DNA of 5,104 bases from Lysobacterales bacterium (GTDB lineage: Bacteria; Pseudomonadota; Gammaproteobacteria; Xanthomonadales; Marinicellaceae): NCBI GenBank assembly GCA_026990095.1, contig JALSIL010000077.1, positions 1 to 5,104 on the forward strand, given 5' to 3'. The notes beneath the pieces are model-generated. The model searched no databases, was not told the origin of the DNA, and worked only from the letters and a program-made list of their open reading frames with translations. Both the position numbers and the translations under genes were made by a program. Below, one piece after another: positions 1-5,104 of the stretch. The first letter of the stretch is position 1. Each line of letters opens with the position of its first letter.

Positions 1-1
1 G

Positions 2-343
2 TGGTTGGATGATGCTAAAATCGAGGGGGTTGTTTTCTTAAGTGGTGACAAACACCACACGGAAATGTTGAAAATACCCAGAAAAAACACCTACCCTTTG
101 TATGAACTGACTTGCTCTCCATTTACGGCTGGAACTCATGAAAAATGGTTGGATGATGAACGCAAGAAACCGACTCTTATTTCGGATACTCTTGTTGGCG
201 TGAAGAATTTTTGTAAATTAAATTTTACTGGTAAAAACGAAGAACGTGTTTTAACCATTGAATCTTACGATGTTGATGGCAAAAAACTGTGGTCAAAATC
301 CTTTAGCCAAGAAGATTTAACTTACCCAAAAGATGGCAAGTAA
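2..343 (+). CDS. PhoD-like alkaline phosphatase / metallophosphatase, C-terminal part (5' end outside window)
   Basis: The reading frame is open from the left edge (first full codon TGG at 2-4) to TAA at 341-343, giving 113 visible residues; the true start lies upstream. The segment GVVFLSGDKHHTE (visible residues 9-21) followed by YPLYELTCSPFTAGTHE matches the C-terminal core of the PhoD/alkaline phosphatase D family (metallophosphatase fold), in which the G-D-x-H-H motif supplies metal-binding histidines. Such enzymes hydrolyse phosphate mono- or diesters, usually outside the cytoplasm. The N-terminal half, including any signal peptide and the other metal ligands, is not visible, so export and exact substrate cannot be judged. 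After the core there is a short beta-rich tail (VLTIESYDVDGKKLWS) ending in a Lys/Asp-rich stretch. The last 11 nt overlap the following histidine kinase gene, so the two are probably co-transcribed and translationally coupled. The family call is confident; the physiological role is not. Confidence 0.85.
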   Translation, partial: WLDDAKIEGVVFLSGDKHHTEMLKIPRKNTYPLYELTCSPFTAGTHEKWLDDERKKPTLISDTLVGVKNFCKLNFTGKNEERVLTIESYDVDGKKLWSKSFSQEDLTYPKDGK

Positions 344-1868
344 ATCAGAAAACTTAACAAGTAACGAACAAACAAGTGTTCGTTACTTAAATTTATTTAG
401 AGTTCTGCTGAGCTTCTTTTTCTTTTCTATTATTTTTAAAAAAGTTAGGGGAGTTGTTGGGGTTTCTTATACCTCTGATGTTGCTCAATTGATTGCTGCC
501 CTGTATTTAAGTTTGTCCATTCTTATTTGGGTGGCTTCGCTTTTTACAAAAAAACACTCCCTCTTTATCGCTCTATTTGCTTTAGTATTAGATTTACCGT
601 TTATTTTATCCTTAACCCTTTTGTTCAATGGCTTGGAAAACGGTTGGGTTTTACTTCCCGCTATAACAATTGGCTCTTTTTCAATCCTCAACCACAAATC
701 CTTTTCCATCTTTGTCATGCCATTATTGGCAACAGCTTTATTACTGGCTTTGCCTTACTTTTTAGAGTTGGATTTCGATCACATTCATTTATCCACCATC
801 TTTTTCTATGCCTTAATATATTTTGGCATTGCGTTCGTTGGCATTCGTCAATCACAAGCTTACAATTTATCTTTATTATTGACTCAAAGGCAAAAAAAGA
901 AGATAACCAATCTTTCTAAAATTAATGAATTAATCATTGATCAAATGAATTCAGGGGTGGTTGTGTTTGATCGTGAATATAATATTGCACACATTAATAA
1001 AATTGCCCAAGAAATTATTCGCTCACAAACGGACAAAAAACTACCTATGCCCTTAATCAAGTCCATTGTTGCTAATTCTAAAGGTAGAAATGAGTTTAAA
1101 ATCAGCTTATTTGGCGATGATTTGTTGGTCAAACTGGTTGCTCTCCAAGAGCAGTCACACACACGTCTTTTGATTATAGACCAGCAGTCCCAACTCAATA
1201 AAAAATCACAACAAATTGAACTCGCCAACCTTGGGCAACTTTCAGCCACCATAGCCCATGAAATAAGAAACCCCTTAGCAGCCATCTATTCGGCCTCAGA
1301 ATTGCTTAAAGAGTCGGATAAAATCACCAATGAAGATAAAGAACTCACTGACATAATTATTCACCAAGTTAAACGTTCTAACCGCATTATCGAAGACATT
1401 TTGATGATGTCAAAAAACCATGTTGCTGATAAAAAAACCATTGATATTTGCCATAAAATAACAGCTTTTAAGCAACATTACATTCAACAAAACGGCATAG
1501 AAAAGAATCAACTAATGCTGGATTTCAAGGTGCAAAAAGCGTGGATTAAATTTGACAAGTCGCACCTTTCGCAATTGCTTTGGAATCTAACAGAAAATGC
1601 CCTTAAACACGGTGATGAAAACATTGTCGTAATTAAAGTCTCACAAGAGGAGCATTACATCCTTGTCGACTTTCTAAACCGAGGTGATGCATTTGATGCC
1701 ATTGTTGAAGAGAGTTTATTCTCCCCATTTTTCACCACGCATACTCAGGGAACAGGGTTGGGTTTGTTTATTTGCCGAGAAATGTGTAAATCCAATAATG
1801 CCAAGTTAGAATATTTAAGAAAAGAGCCTTTTCATGTGTTTAGGCTGCACTTACCAAGGGCGAATTAA
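333..1868 (+). CDS. PilS-like membrane sensor histidine kinase
   Basis: This 511-residue sensor kinase has about six hydrophobic helices in the N-terminal third (roughly residues 20-35, 48-70, 76-98, 104-119, 124-142 and 152-171), as in PilS. A PAS-like linker follows (about 195-285, with SGVVVFDREYNIAHIN). The HisKA H-box is IAHEIRNPLAAIYSASELL with phospho-acceptor His309. The HATPase domain carries the N-box LLWNLTENALKHG (415-427), the F-box LFSPFFTT (462-469) and the G2 box GTGLGL (473-478). The G1 box, normally D-x-G-x-G, reads N-R-G-D-A (449-453), so the usual adenine-contacting Asp is Asn. The start is fixed: an in-frame stop lies at 318-320 and the next Met is residue 129, after several helices. 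No good Shine-Dalgarno is seen, and the 11-nt overlap with the phosphatase suggests translational coupling. No NtrC-type (PilR) partner gene lies beside it; the next gene is convergent folB. The signal sensed is unknown. It may be a PilS paralogue rather than the pilus regulator itself. Confidence 0.88.
   Translation: MASKSENLTSNEQTSVRYLNLFRVLLSFFFFSIIFKKVRGVVGVSYTSDVAQLIAALYLSLSILIWVASLFTKKHSLFIALFALVLDLPFILSLTLLFNGLENGWVLLPAITIGSFSILNHKSFSIFVMPLLATALLLALPYFLELDFDHIHLSTIFFYALIYFGIAFVGIRQSQAYNLSLLLTQRQKKKITNLSKINELIIDQMNSGVVVFDREYNIAHINKIAQEIIRSQTDKKLPMPLIKSIVANSKGRNEFKISLFGDDLLVKLVALQEQSHTRLLIIDQQSQLNKKSQQIELANLGQLSATIAHEIRNPLAAIYSASELLKESDKITNEDKELTDIIIHQVKRSNRIIEDILMMSKNHVADKKTIDICHKITAFKQHYIQQNGIEKNQLMLDFKVQKAWIKFDKSHLSQLLWNLTENALKHGDENIVVIKVSQEEHYILVDFLNRGDAFDAIVEESLFSPFFTTHTQGTGLGLFICREMCKSNNAKLEYLRKEPFHVFRLHLPRAN
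359..388. repeat. Perfect 12-bp inverted repeat (stem-loop) near kinase gene start
   Basis: The left arm AAGTAACGAACA (359-370) and right arm TGTTCGTTACTT (377-388) are exact reverse complements, separated by the 6-nt loop AACAAG. The element begins 15 nt after the phosphatase stop codon and lies within codons 9-19 of the kinase. Pairing stops at both outer flanks. As RNA it would form a 12-bp hairpin with a modest GC share. It has no run of U directly after the stem, so it is not a textbook intrinsic terminator. It could act as an attenuator, a processing or stability hairpin for the phosphatase message, or a DNA operator; none of these is shown. Confidence 0.8.
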
Positions 1869-1873
1869 CAACT

Positions 1874-2224
1874 CTATTGGAATTGAATCAATTCAAATCG
1901 CACCGTATGGGCTTGTTCTAAAGCTTCTGGTTTTGAGATATTAACACGAATGGAAAACACATTTGCATTTAACAACACGCGCTTAGCAATGGCTTGAGCT
2001 AAGGCTTCTAACAAATGAAACCTCGATTCTTTAACAAACTCATAAGTATCTAAACATATCTTATGGTAGTCTAATGCATGGTCAATGTTGTCAGATTCAC
2101 ACGCCTGAGATGCATCGTACTGCAATTCTAAATCAATTAATAGCGGTTGCTTGTTAATTCTTTCTTGTGCATAAACGCCGATAATAGCATCAACAGCAAT
2201 CTGCTCAATAATTATTTTTTCCAT
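1874..2224 (-). CDS. folB: Dihydroneopterin aldolase FolB
   Basis: FolB cleaves 7,8-dihydroneopterin to 6-hydroxymethyl-7,8-dihydropterin and glycolaldehyde in cytosolic folate synthesis; many homologues also epimerise the substrate. The 116-residue length is normal for the family. The N-terminal I-x-I-E-Q ... GVYAQE segment, with Glu21 in the pterin-binding position, DYHKIC with Tyr53, the RFHLLEALAQAIA helix (about 68-80) and ISKPEAL with Lys98 all match known FolB positions (Glu, Tyr and Lys active-site residues, numbered as in the E. coli enzyme). ATG is at 2222-2224. An AAGG sequence (plus 2226-2229) lies only one base from the ATG, so the ribosome site is atypical, and coupling to the lipoprotein gene 7 nt upstream is likely. 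It is the last gene of a leftward operon and its stop is 5 nt from the stop of the convergent kinase gene. Confidence 0.95.
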   Translation of the reverse strand: MEKIIIEQIAVDAIIGVYAQERINKQPLLIDLELQYDASQACESDNIDHALDYHKICLDTYEFVKESRFHLLEALAQAIAKRVLLNANVFSIRVNISKPEALEQAHTVRFELIQFQ

Positions 2225-2231
2225 ACCTTAT

Positions 2232-2636
2232 CTATAACTTGGGTAATCCAGAAGTCAACAGCCAACGCTTTAACTCCTCGTTGTATTGCCACGCTTGGTG
2301 GTCATAAATCGTTTTGGTTCGATTAGTGTGTATGTTATAGAGTTGAATTTCGACATCTTGCAGGATTTCATTTTCTGATGAACCAGGTGTAATAGGCGAG
2401 GCTGAATAACGGCTGACCTTAAACTGCTTTAGCTTTTCAAGCTCAAATCGCGTTGGCACAATGGCTTTGTTTTTGGGGTCTAAAAAACGCAAGGCCGCAT
2501 CATAATTTGCCCACCTAATGGATGCTGCATACTTATACAAGGTGTCGTCTAAACTGCGTTTTTTTGTTGATTTACTGCTGCCACATGAACTTAACGAAAA
2601 AACCAGCACTATAGAGAGGAAGAATATTTTTTTCAT
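2232..2636 (-). CDS. Small conserved lipoprotein of unknown function
   Basis: This 134-residue protein begins with a typical lipoprotein signal: MKK, a hydrophobic core, then the lipobox L-S-S-C with the lipidated Cys18. Residue +2 is Gly, not Asp, so Lol-dependent transport to the outer membrane is expected. A Ser/Lys-rich linker (19-28) precedes a compact domain. Its features are a helical SIRWANYDAALRFLDP segment (39-54), a central VSRYSASPITPG strand region, DVEIQLYNIHTNRTKTIYD (94-112), and a C-terminal W-x-Y-x-E-x-x-K-R-W-L-L-T-S-G-L-P stretch (116-132). From memory this resembles a family of hypothetical lipoproteins in beta- and gammaproteobacteria; I know no assigned function. It sits between the thioesterase (2 nt from that stop) and folB (7 nt away), so it is probably in the same operon. 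Confidence 0.82.
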   Translation of the reverse strand: MKKIFFLSIVLVFSLSSCGSSKSTKKRSLDDTLYKYAASIRWANYDAALRFLDPKNKAIVPTRFELEKLKQFKVSRYSASPITPGSSENEILQDVEIQLYNIHTNRTKTIYDHQAWQYNEELKRWLLTSGLPKL

Positions 2637-2638
2637 GG

Positions 2639-3091
2639 TTATACCTTTTTTTGAGGAATTATGACATATTTTGCTTTCATTGTACTAAATACCACGTTTT
2701 CTGCATTAACTAGCTTAATTTCACAACCAATACGGTGGTGTTTCCCTTTATTTATTTTCTCTTTTATGTAAGAAAAATCATAAACTTCATTAAATACGGC
2801 AACAATGGTTAAATCTTGGTGCATTGCCTTATTCCAGTGCGTTTCATTTTTATGGATAACAATGTCAGCTTCAATAGCGTTTCTATTGCAGGTCAGTTTA
2901 ATGAGCGACCATGCAGAAATTATCATTAAAGCGGAACTACTGCCACCAAAAACACTGCCCTTGTCGTTAATATTTGGCGTCAAAGGTGCCTGTACGATTA
3001 ATTGATCGTTATTAAAATCAACAATCTTCATCGACATATCCCGAGTTAAAGGAATGTCCTTATATAATTGTTGCTGGAATGTTTTTAACAT
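2639..3091 (-). CDS. Hotdog-fold thioesterase, YiiD C-terminal domain type
   Basis: The 150-residue protein resembles the YiiD_C family of hotdog-fold putative thioesterases. The N-terminal IPLTRDMSMKIVDF (13-26) and APLTPNINDKGSVFGGS (35-51) are the characteristic segments: strand, then the N-x-x-K-G-x-x-F-G-G turn leading into the central hotdog helix SALMIISAWSLIKL (53-66). A second half (EADIVIHKNETHWNKA, 74-89, then alternating strands to the C-terminus) completes a single hotdog domain. Family members are expected to hydrolyse acyl-CoA or acyl-ACP thioesters in the cytoplasm; substrate and catalytic residues cannot be assigned from sequence alone. E. coli YiiD carries this domain fused behind an acetyltransferase domain, which is absent here. 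The ATG at 3091-3089 has no convincing Shine-Dalgarno. It is followed at 2 nt by the lipoprotein gene and preceded at 37 nt by the small secreted protein gene. Confidence 0.82.
   Translation of the reverse strand: MLKTFQQQLYKDIPLTRDMSMKIVDFNNDQLIVQAPLTPNINDKGSVFGGSSSALMIISAWSLIKLTCNRNAIEADIVIHKNETHWNKAMHQDLTIVAVFNEVYDFSYIKEKINKGKHHRIGCEIKLVNAENVVFSTMKAKYVIIPQKKV
2644..2648 (-). promoter_or_regulatory. Ribosome binding site of lipoprotein gene inside the thioesterase 3' end
   Basis: On the minus strand AAAGG lies 7 nt before the ATG at 2636-2634. It falls within the last codons of the thioesterase gene (stop 2641-2639), so ribosomes ending there can reinitiate on the lipoprotein. This is the clearest Shine-Dalgarno in the window and supports the chosen start. 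Confidence 0.65.
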
Positions 3092-3128
3092 AAAACTATT
3101 CAGAAATTACTAAGGGATTTGGGATTAA

Positions 3129-3374
3129 TTAATCTGTCGCACTGTGTGGAATCAACAATTTAAACAAACTTAAATAACTGGATTTGCTTTTTGTGGCTTT
3201 GTTGTTTGAATTTTTTTTGATAGCGTTATCGGTTGTCGTTTTTTCTGAACTCATCGGCAACTTCTCCGAATCATCTGAGGCAAAACCATCGCAACTTCCA
3301 ATATCTTGGGCGTAAGAATTTACGGCAAGAAACATCAGAAGCATGGCAAATATTTTTAAATAGAACTTAATCAT
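3129..3374 (-). CDS. Small secreted protein, unknown function
   Basis: This is an 81-residue hypothetical protein. It begins with a convincing Sec signal peptide: basic N-region MIKFYLK, hydrophobic core IFAMLLMFLAV, then NSYA before Gln23, giving likely signal peptidase I cleavage after Ala22. The mature part would be about 59 residues: an acidic stretch with a single Cys28 (DIGSCDGFASDDSE), a Ser/Thr/Lys/Asn-rich low-complexity middle (about 42-66), and a hydrophobic C-terminal patch YLSLFKLLIP (67-76). The Cys is too far from the signal core to be a lipobox. I recognise no family. The signal peptide argues that the frame is real. It has no Shine-Dalgarno, and a promoter-like element abuts its ATG. 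It is divergent from the AlgZ-type kinase gene across 93 bp and upstream of the thioesterase on the same strand, so it may lead that operon or be a separate unit. Confidence 0.6.
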   Translation of the reverse strand: MIKFYLKIFAMLLMFLAVNSYAQDIGSCDGFASDDSEKLPMSSEKTTTDNAIKKNSNNKATKSKSSYLSLFKLLIPHSATD

Positions 3375-3380
3375 TGTATA

Positions 3381-3409
3381 ATTCTAGCAACAACGACTAT
3401 TGTCGTAAA
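3381..3409 (-). promoter_or_regulatory. Putative sigma70 promoter for small secreted protein gene
   Basis: Read on the minus strand, TTTACG (3409-3404, 4/6 to the -35 consensus) is followed after exactly 17 nt by TAGAAT (3386-3381, 5/6 to the -10 consensus). Transcription would begin at or about the ATG at 3374, implying a leaderless or nearly leaderless mRNA, which agrees with the lack of a Shine-Dalgarno. In such AT-rich DNA chance matches are common, so this is tentative. Confidence 0.35.
3393..3406. repeat. Short inverted repeat in divergent promoter region
   Basis: ACGAC (3393-3397) and GTCGT (3402-3406) are perfect 5-bp arms around TATT. The palindrome overlaps the candidate -35 elements of both divergent promoters, the position expected for an operator, and is the most GC-rich part of the gap. 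Five base pairs is short, so it may be chance. Confidence 0.35.
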
Positions 3410-3427
3410 CGAATTTAAAAATAAATA
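3400..3427 (+). promoter_or_regulatory. Putative sigma70 promoter for algZ-algR
   Basis: TTGTCG (3400-3405, 4/6 to -35) is followed after 16 nt by TAAATA (3422-3427), a fair -10 match. Transcription would start near 3434, leaving a leader of about 35 nt before the ATG at 3468. An alternative -10, a perfect TATAAT at 3377-3382, lacks a good -35 but could give a longer leader. Neither is proven. Confidence 0.3.
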
Positions 3428-3435
3428 GCCGTATT

Positions 3436-3453
3436 TTTACTAAATTTACTAAA
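3436..3453 (+). repeat. Tandem 9-bp duplication in algZ leader
   Basis: TTTACTAAA occurs twice without a gap (3436-3444 and 3445-3453), 14 nt before the kinase ATG. It occupies the place where a Shine-Dalgarno would be expected nearby, and none is present. It could be simple slippage in AT-rich sequence. Confidence 0.6.
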
Positions 3454-3467
3454 AAACACCAAGTTTA

Positions 3468-4499
3468 ATGCAAAAAACCAATTTCACCCAATCGCCATGG
3501 CTTACTGACTTTTGTAACAATTTACGAATTTTTACGTCTATTGTGGTGCTACAAATTGCTGTTTTTATTTATTCTTTTGGCTTTTTGTCATTTGATTTTG
3601 AATACCTGCGAAAACTATCCGTATTAACTTTATTGACCCAACTTGTTGGCATTACAATCTTGATTCTTTTGTGTAAATTACGTTCATTTTTTAATAAATT
3701 AGGTGTTGCCGCAGGGGTATTAATCTTAACCCTTGTGATTATATTTATTACCACTGTTTTGGCTCAACTCATTGGCTATTTAGATTTACAACTCACTTTT
3801 AACTTATTTGATGACCAAAACGCAGTTAACTTTATAAACTTTAAACTAACTATCGCTTCGATTATCATTTGTTTGGCGTTAATTCGCTACTTTTATATCC
3901 AAGATCAATACAACCAACAAATTCAATCGCTTTCAGAGGCACGAATCGGCGCTCTTCAAGCCAGAATAAAACCGCATTTCTTGTTTAATAGCCTTAATTC
4001 TATTGCTTCTCTTATTTCCATTGATGCGCAGCGGGCAGAAAAAGCCGTCACTGACTTCTCAAGTCTCATGCGTCGAACTTTTACTTACAAAGATCAGACC
4101 ATTTCAGTAGCACAAGAGCTCAAATGGATTGAACAATATTTAGCTATTGAGAAATTGCGTCTGGATGAACGCCTTGATTTTGACATTTTTTGCGAAAAAT
4201 CCTGTGAAAACCAAATGATTCCAACCTTATCTATTCAACCCTTAGTCGAAAATGCTATTATTCACGGCATCCAACCTTTAGAAGAAGGCGGGTTAATTAC
4301 AATAAAGATACATTCAGATAAATCTATGTTAAAAATAACTGTTACCAATCCTTACATCACACGAACCAATTCAAACTCAAATGGCATGGCTCTTGTTAAT
4401 ATTAGGGAACGCCTTAAGCTGCAATATTCCGCAAAAGCCATGTTAACAACCAAAGGCCACAAGGGTGAATTTGTGGCAACAATTCAGTTGCCCTTATGA
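3468..4499 (+). CDS. algZ: AlgZ/LytS-family sensor histidine kinase
   Basis: This 343-residue kinase has about four membrane helices (roughly 20-40, 50-69, 78-104 and 125-143), then a coiled linker and the His_kinase domain typical of LytS/AlgZ proteins. ALQARIKPHFLFNSLNSIASLI (163-184) holds the phospho-acceptor His170 in the P-H-F-L-F-N-x-L-N motif. The ATP-binding domain has the N-box QPLVENAIIHG (257-267), VTNPY (292-296) replacing a canonical D-x-G-x-G G1 box, and SNGMALVNIRERL (304-316) as the G-box. VTNP and GMALVNIRERL are characteristic of the AlgZ/FimS subgroup, which controls alginate and twitching in Pseudomonas. It should phosphorylate the LytTR regulator encoded next, with which it shares a 4-nt ATGA overlap. 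ATG at 3468 is chosen because the helices follow directly; its Shine-Dalgarno is weak. What this sensor detects is not evident. Confidence 0.9.
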   Translation: MQKTNFTQSPWLTDFCNNLRIFTSIVVLQIAVFIYSFGFLSFDFEYLRKLSVLTLLTQLVGITILILLCKLRSFFNKLGVAAGVLILTLVIIFITTVLAQLIGYLDLQLTFNLFDDQNAVNFINFKLTIASIIICLALIRYFYIQDQYNQQIQSLSEARIGALQARIKPHFLFNSLNSIASLISIDAQRAEKAVTDFSSLMRRTFTYKDQTISVAQELKWIEQYLAIEKLRLDERLDFDIFCEKSCENQMIPTLSIQPLVENAIIHGIQPLEEGGLITIKIHSDKSMLKITVTNPYITRTNSNSNGMALVNIRERLKLQYSAKAMLTTKGHKGEFVATIQLPL

Positions 4500-5104
4500 A
4501 GTTTTTAATTGTCGATGATGAACCTCTTGCACGGCTTCGCTTGCAAAAGATGTTAGAACACTTGGGGTATTCGAATATAATTACGGCTTCAAGTGGTGTC
4601 AAAGCCATTGAAGCTGCCAGACAAAATCACCCACATGTTATCTTTCTTGATATAGAAATGCCAGTTCTTACGGGCATTGAAGCCGCTCCAAAAATCAAAC
4701 AATTATCACCCGAGTCTGCTCTAATTTTTTGCACAGCATACGATGATTTTGCCATAAAAGCCTTCGATTTATCCGCAAGTGACTATTTACTTAAACCCGT
4801 TTCACAAGAACGATTAAAACAAGCCTTGGACAAAATCATTCCAACCGATAACACTCCTTCAATTTCCTTTAGTTATGGCAAGGATTTAGTGAGCTTAAGC
4901 ATTGATGATATTTATTGTTTTATTTCAGAAGATAAAACCACTTATATGTATTGCAGTCTTGGCATGGTTGTTATTGAGCATTCATTAGTGTCCTTGGAGT
5001 CACTTTTTGGTGAACGTGTTGTTCGCATTAACCGAAACGCCTTAGTCAATAAAACAGAGGTATGTGGGATTCAGGTAAAAGACTCAAAACCTTTTATTAA
5101 TTTA
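4496..5104 (+). CDS. algR: AlgR-type LytTR response regulator (3' end outside window)
   Basis: The ATG at 4496 overlaps the kinase TGA, and the frame stays open for 203 codons to the right edge. The first part is a CheY-like receiver: acidic pocket Asp7-Asp8 (FLIVDDEP), phospho-acceptor Asp52 in VIFLDIEMPVLTG, Thr80 (FCTAYDDFA) and Lys100 in DYLLKPVS. A short linker (about 113-122) leads to a LytTR DNA-binding domain starting near residue 123, including IDDIYCFISEDKTTYMY (136-152) and FGERVVRINRNALVN (171-185), the hallmark F-x-R-I-x-R-x-x-L-V-N type motif. AlgR-like proteins bind pairs of short direct repeats as dimers after phosphorylation. About 30-45 residues are probably missing at the C-terminus, judging by the usual AlgR length of roughly 240-250. 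In Pseudomonas hemC follows algR; whether that holds here lies outside the window. Confidence 0.92.
   Translation, partial: MKFLIVDDEPLARLRLQKMLEHLGYSNIITASSGVKAIEAARQNHPHVIFLDIEMPVLTGIEAAPKIKQLSPESALIFCTAYDDFAIKAFDLSASDYLLKPVSQERLKQALDKIIPTDNTPSISFSYGKDLVSLSIDDIYCFISEDKTTYMYCSLGMVVIEHSLVSLESLFGERVVRINRNALVNKTEVCGIQVKDSKPFINL

Noticed and set aside
485..718. Antisense open frame inside the membrane part of the sensor kinase.
   Set aside because: It has no recognisable domain or signal, lies wholly opposite a well-supported gene and looks like a frame shadow; the same holds for 527-919 (plus) and 941-1285 (minus).
1880..1894. Near-perfect palindrome GAATTGAATCAATTC at the folB 3' end, considered as a bidirectional terminator.
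   Set aside because: It is AT-rich, has only a one-base centre, no flanking T-runs, and encodes ordinary FolB C-terminal residues; chance is likely.
2805..3005. Plus-strand open frame opposite the thioesterase gene.
   Set aside because: The thioesterase frame carries clear family motifs, and this frame shows none.
3114..3126. Short direct repeat GGGATT-T-GGGATT between the secreted protein and thioesterase genes.
   Set aside because: It is only six bases, with no hairpin or T-run, so it supports neither a terminator nor a regulatory site.
3391..3412. Possible LytTR/AlgR binding pair (two minus-strand TCGTT motifs) upstream of algZ.
   Set aside because: The copies are 16 nt apart, not the roughly 21-nt period expected for LytTR direct repeats, and the match beyond the five-base core is poor.
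3569..3754. Minus-strand open frame opposite the AlgZ membrane region.
   Set aside because: It is a shadow of a membrane-protein coding region with no independent features.
4414..4608. Minus-strand open frame across the algZ-algR junction.
   Set aside because: It spans the end of one well-supported gene and the start of another and has no domain signature.

Overview
The window is AT-rich, densely coded bacterial chromosome. The gene content points to a gammaproteobacterium: a LytS/AlgZ-type kinase overlapping a LytTR response regulator, a PilS-like six-helix kinase, a YiiD-type hotdog thioesterase and FolB. The low GC and short spacers would fit a small-genome marine lineage such as the SUP05/Thioglobus group or related symbionts. 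That placement is inference from composition and gene content only.

Layout. (1) 2-343, plus strand: the C-terminal end of a PhoD-like metallophosphatase that enters from the left edge. (2) 333-1868, plus: a membrane PilS-like histidine kinase whose start overlaps the phosphatase end by 11 nt. A perfect 12-bp inverted repeat (359-388) sits just inside it. (3) 1874-3374, minus: four genes transcribed leftward, namely a small secreted protein, a hotdog thioesterase, a small lipoprotein and FolB. The last three are separated by only 2 and 7 nt and look like one operon. FolB converges on the kinase with 5 nt between stop codons and no visible terminator. (4) 3375-3467: a 93-bp divergent regulatory gap with promoter-like elements on both strands, a short palindrome and a 9-bp tandem duplication. 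(5) 3468-5104, plus: an AlgZ/LytS-type kinase overlapping by 4 nt (ATGA) an AlgR-type LytTR regulator that runs off the right edge.

Functionally, the right side is a self-contained two-component system: membrane sensor, then a CheY-like receiver with a LytTR DNA-binding domain. The left kinase has no response regulator beside it and is instead coupled to a phosphatase gene. The middle operon combines folate synthesis (FolB) with a predicted acyl-thioesterase and an uncharacterised lipoprotein. No RNA genes, insertion sequences, CRISPR arrays or other mobile elements were seen. No wholly new system is evident. The points most worth checking are the hairpin in the kinase 5' end, the phosphatase/kinase coupling with an altered ATP-binding G1 box, and the divergent promoter region with a possible leaderless secreted-peptide gene.
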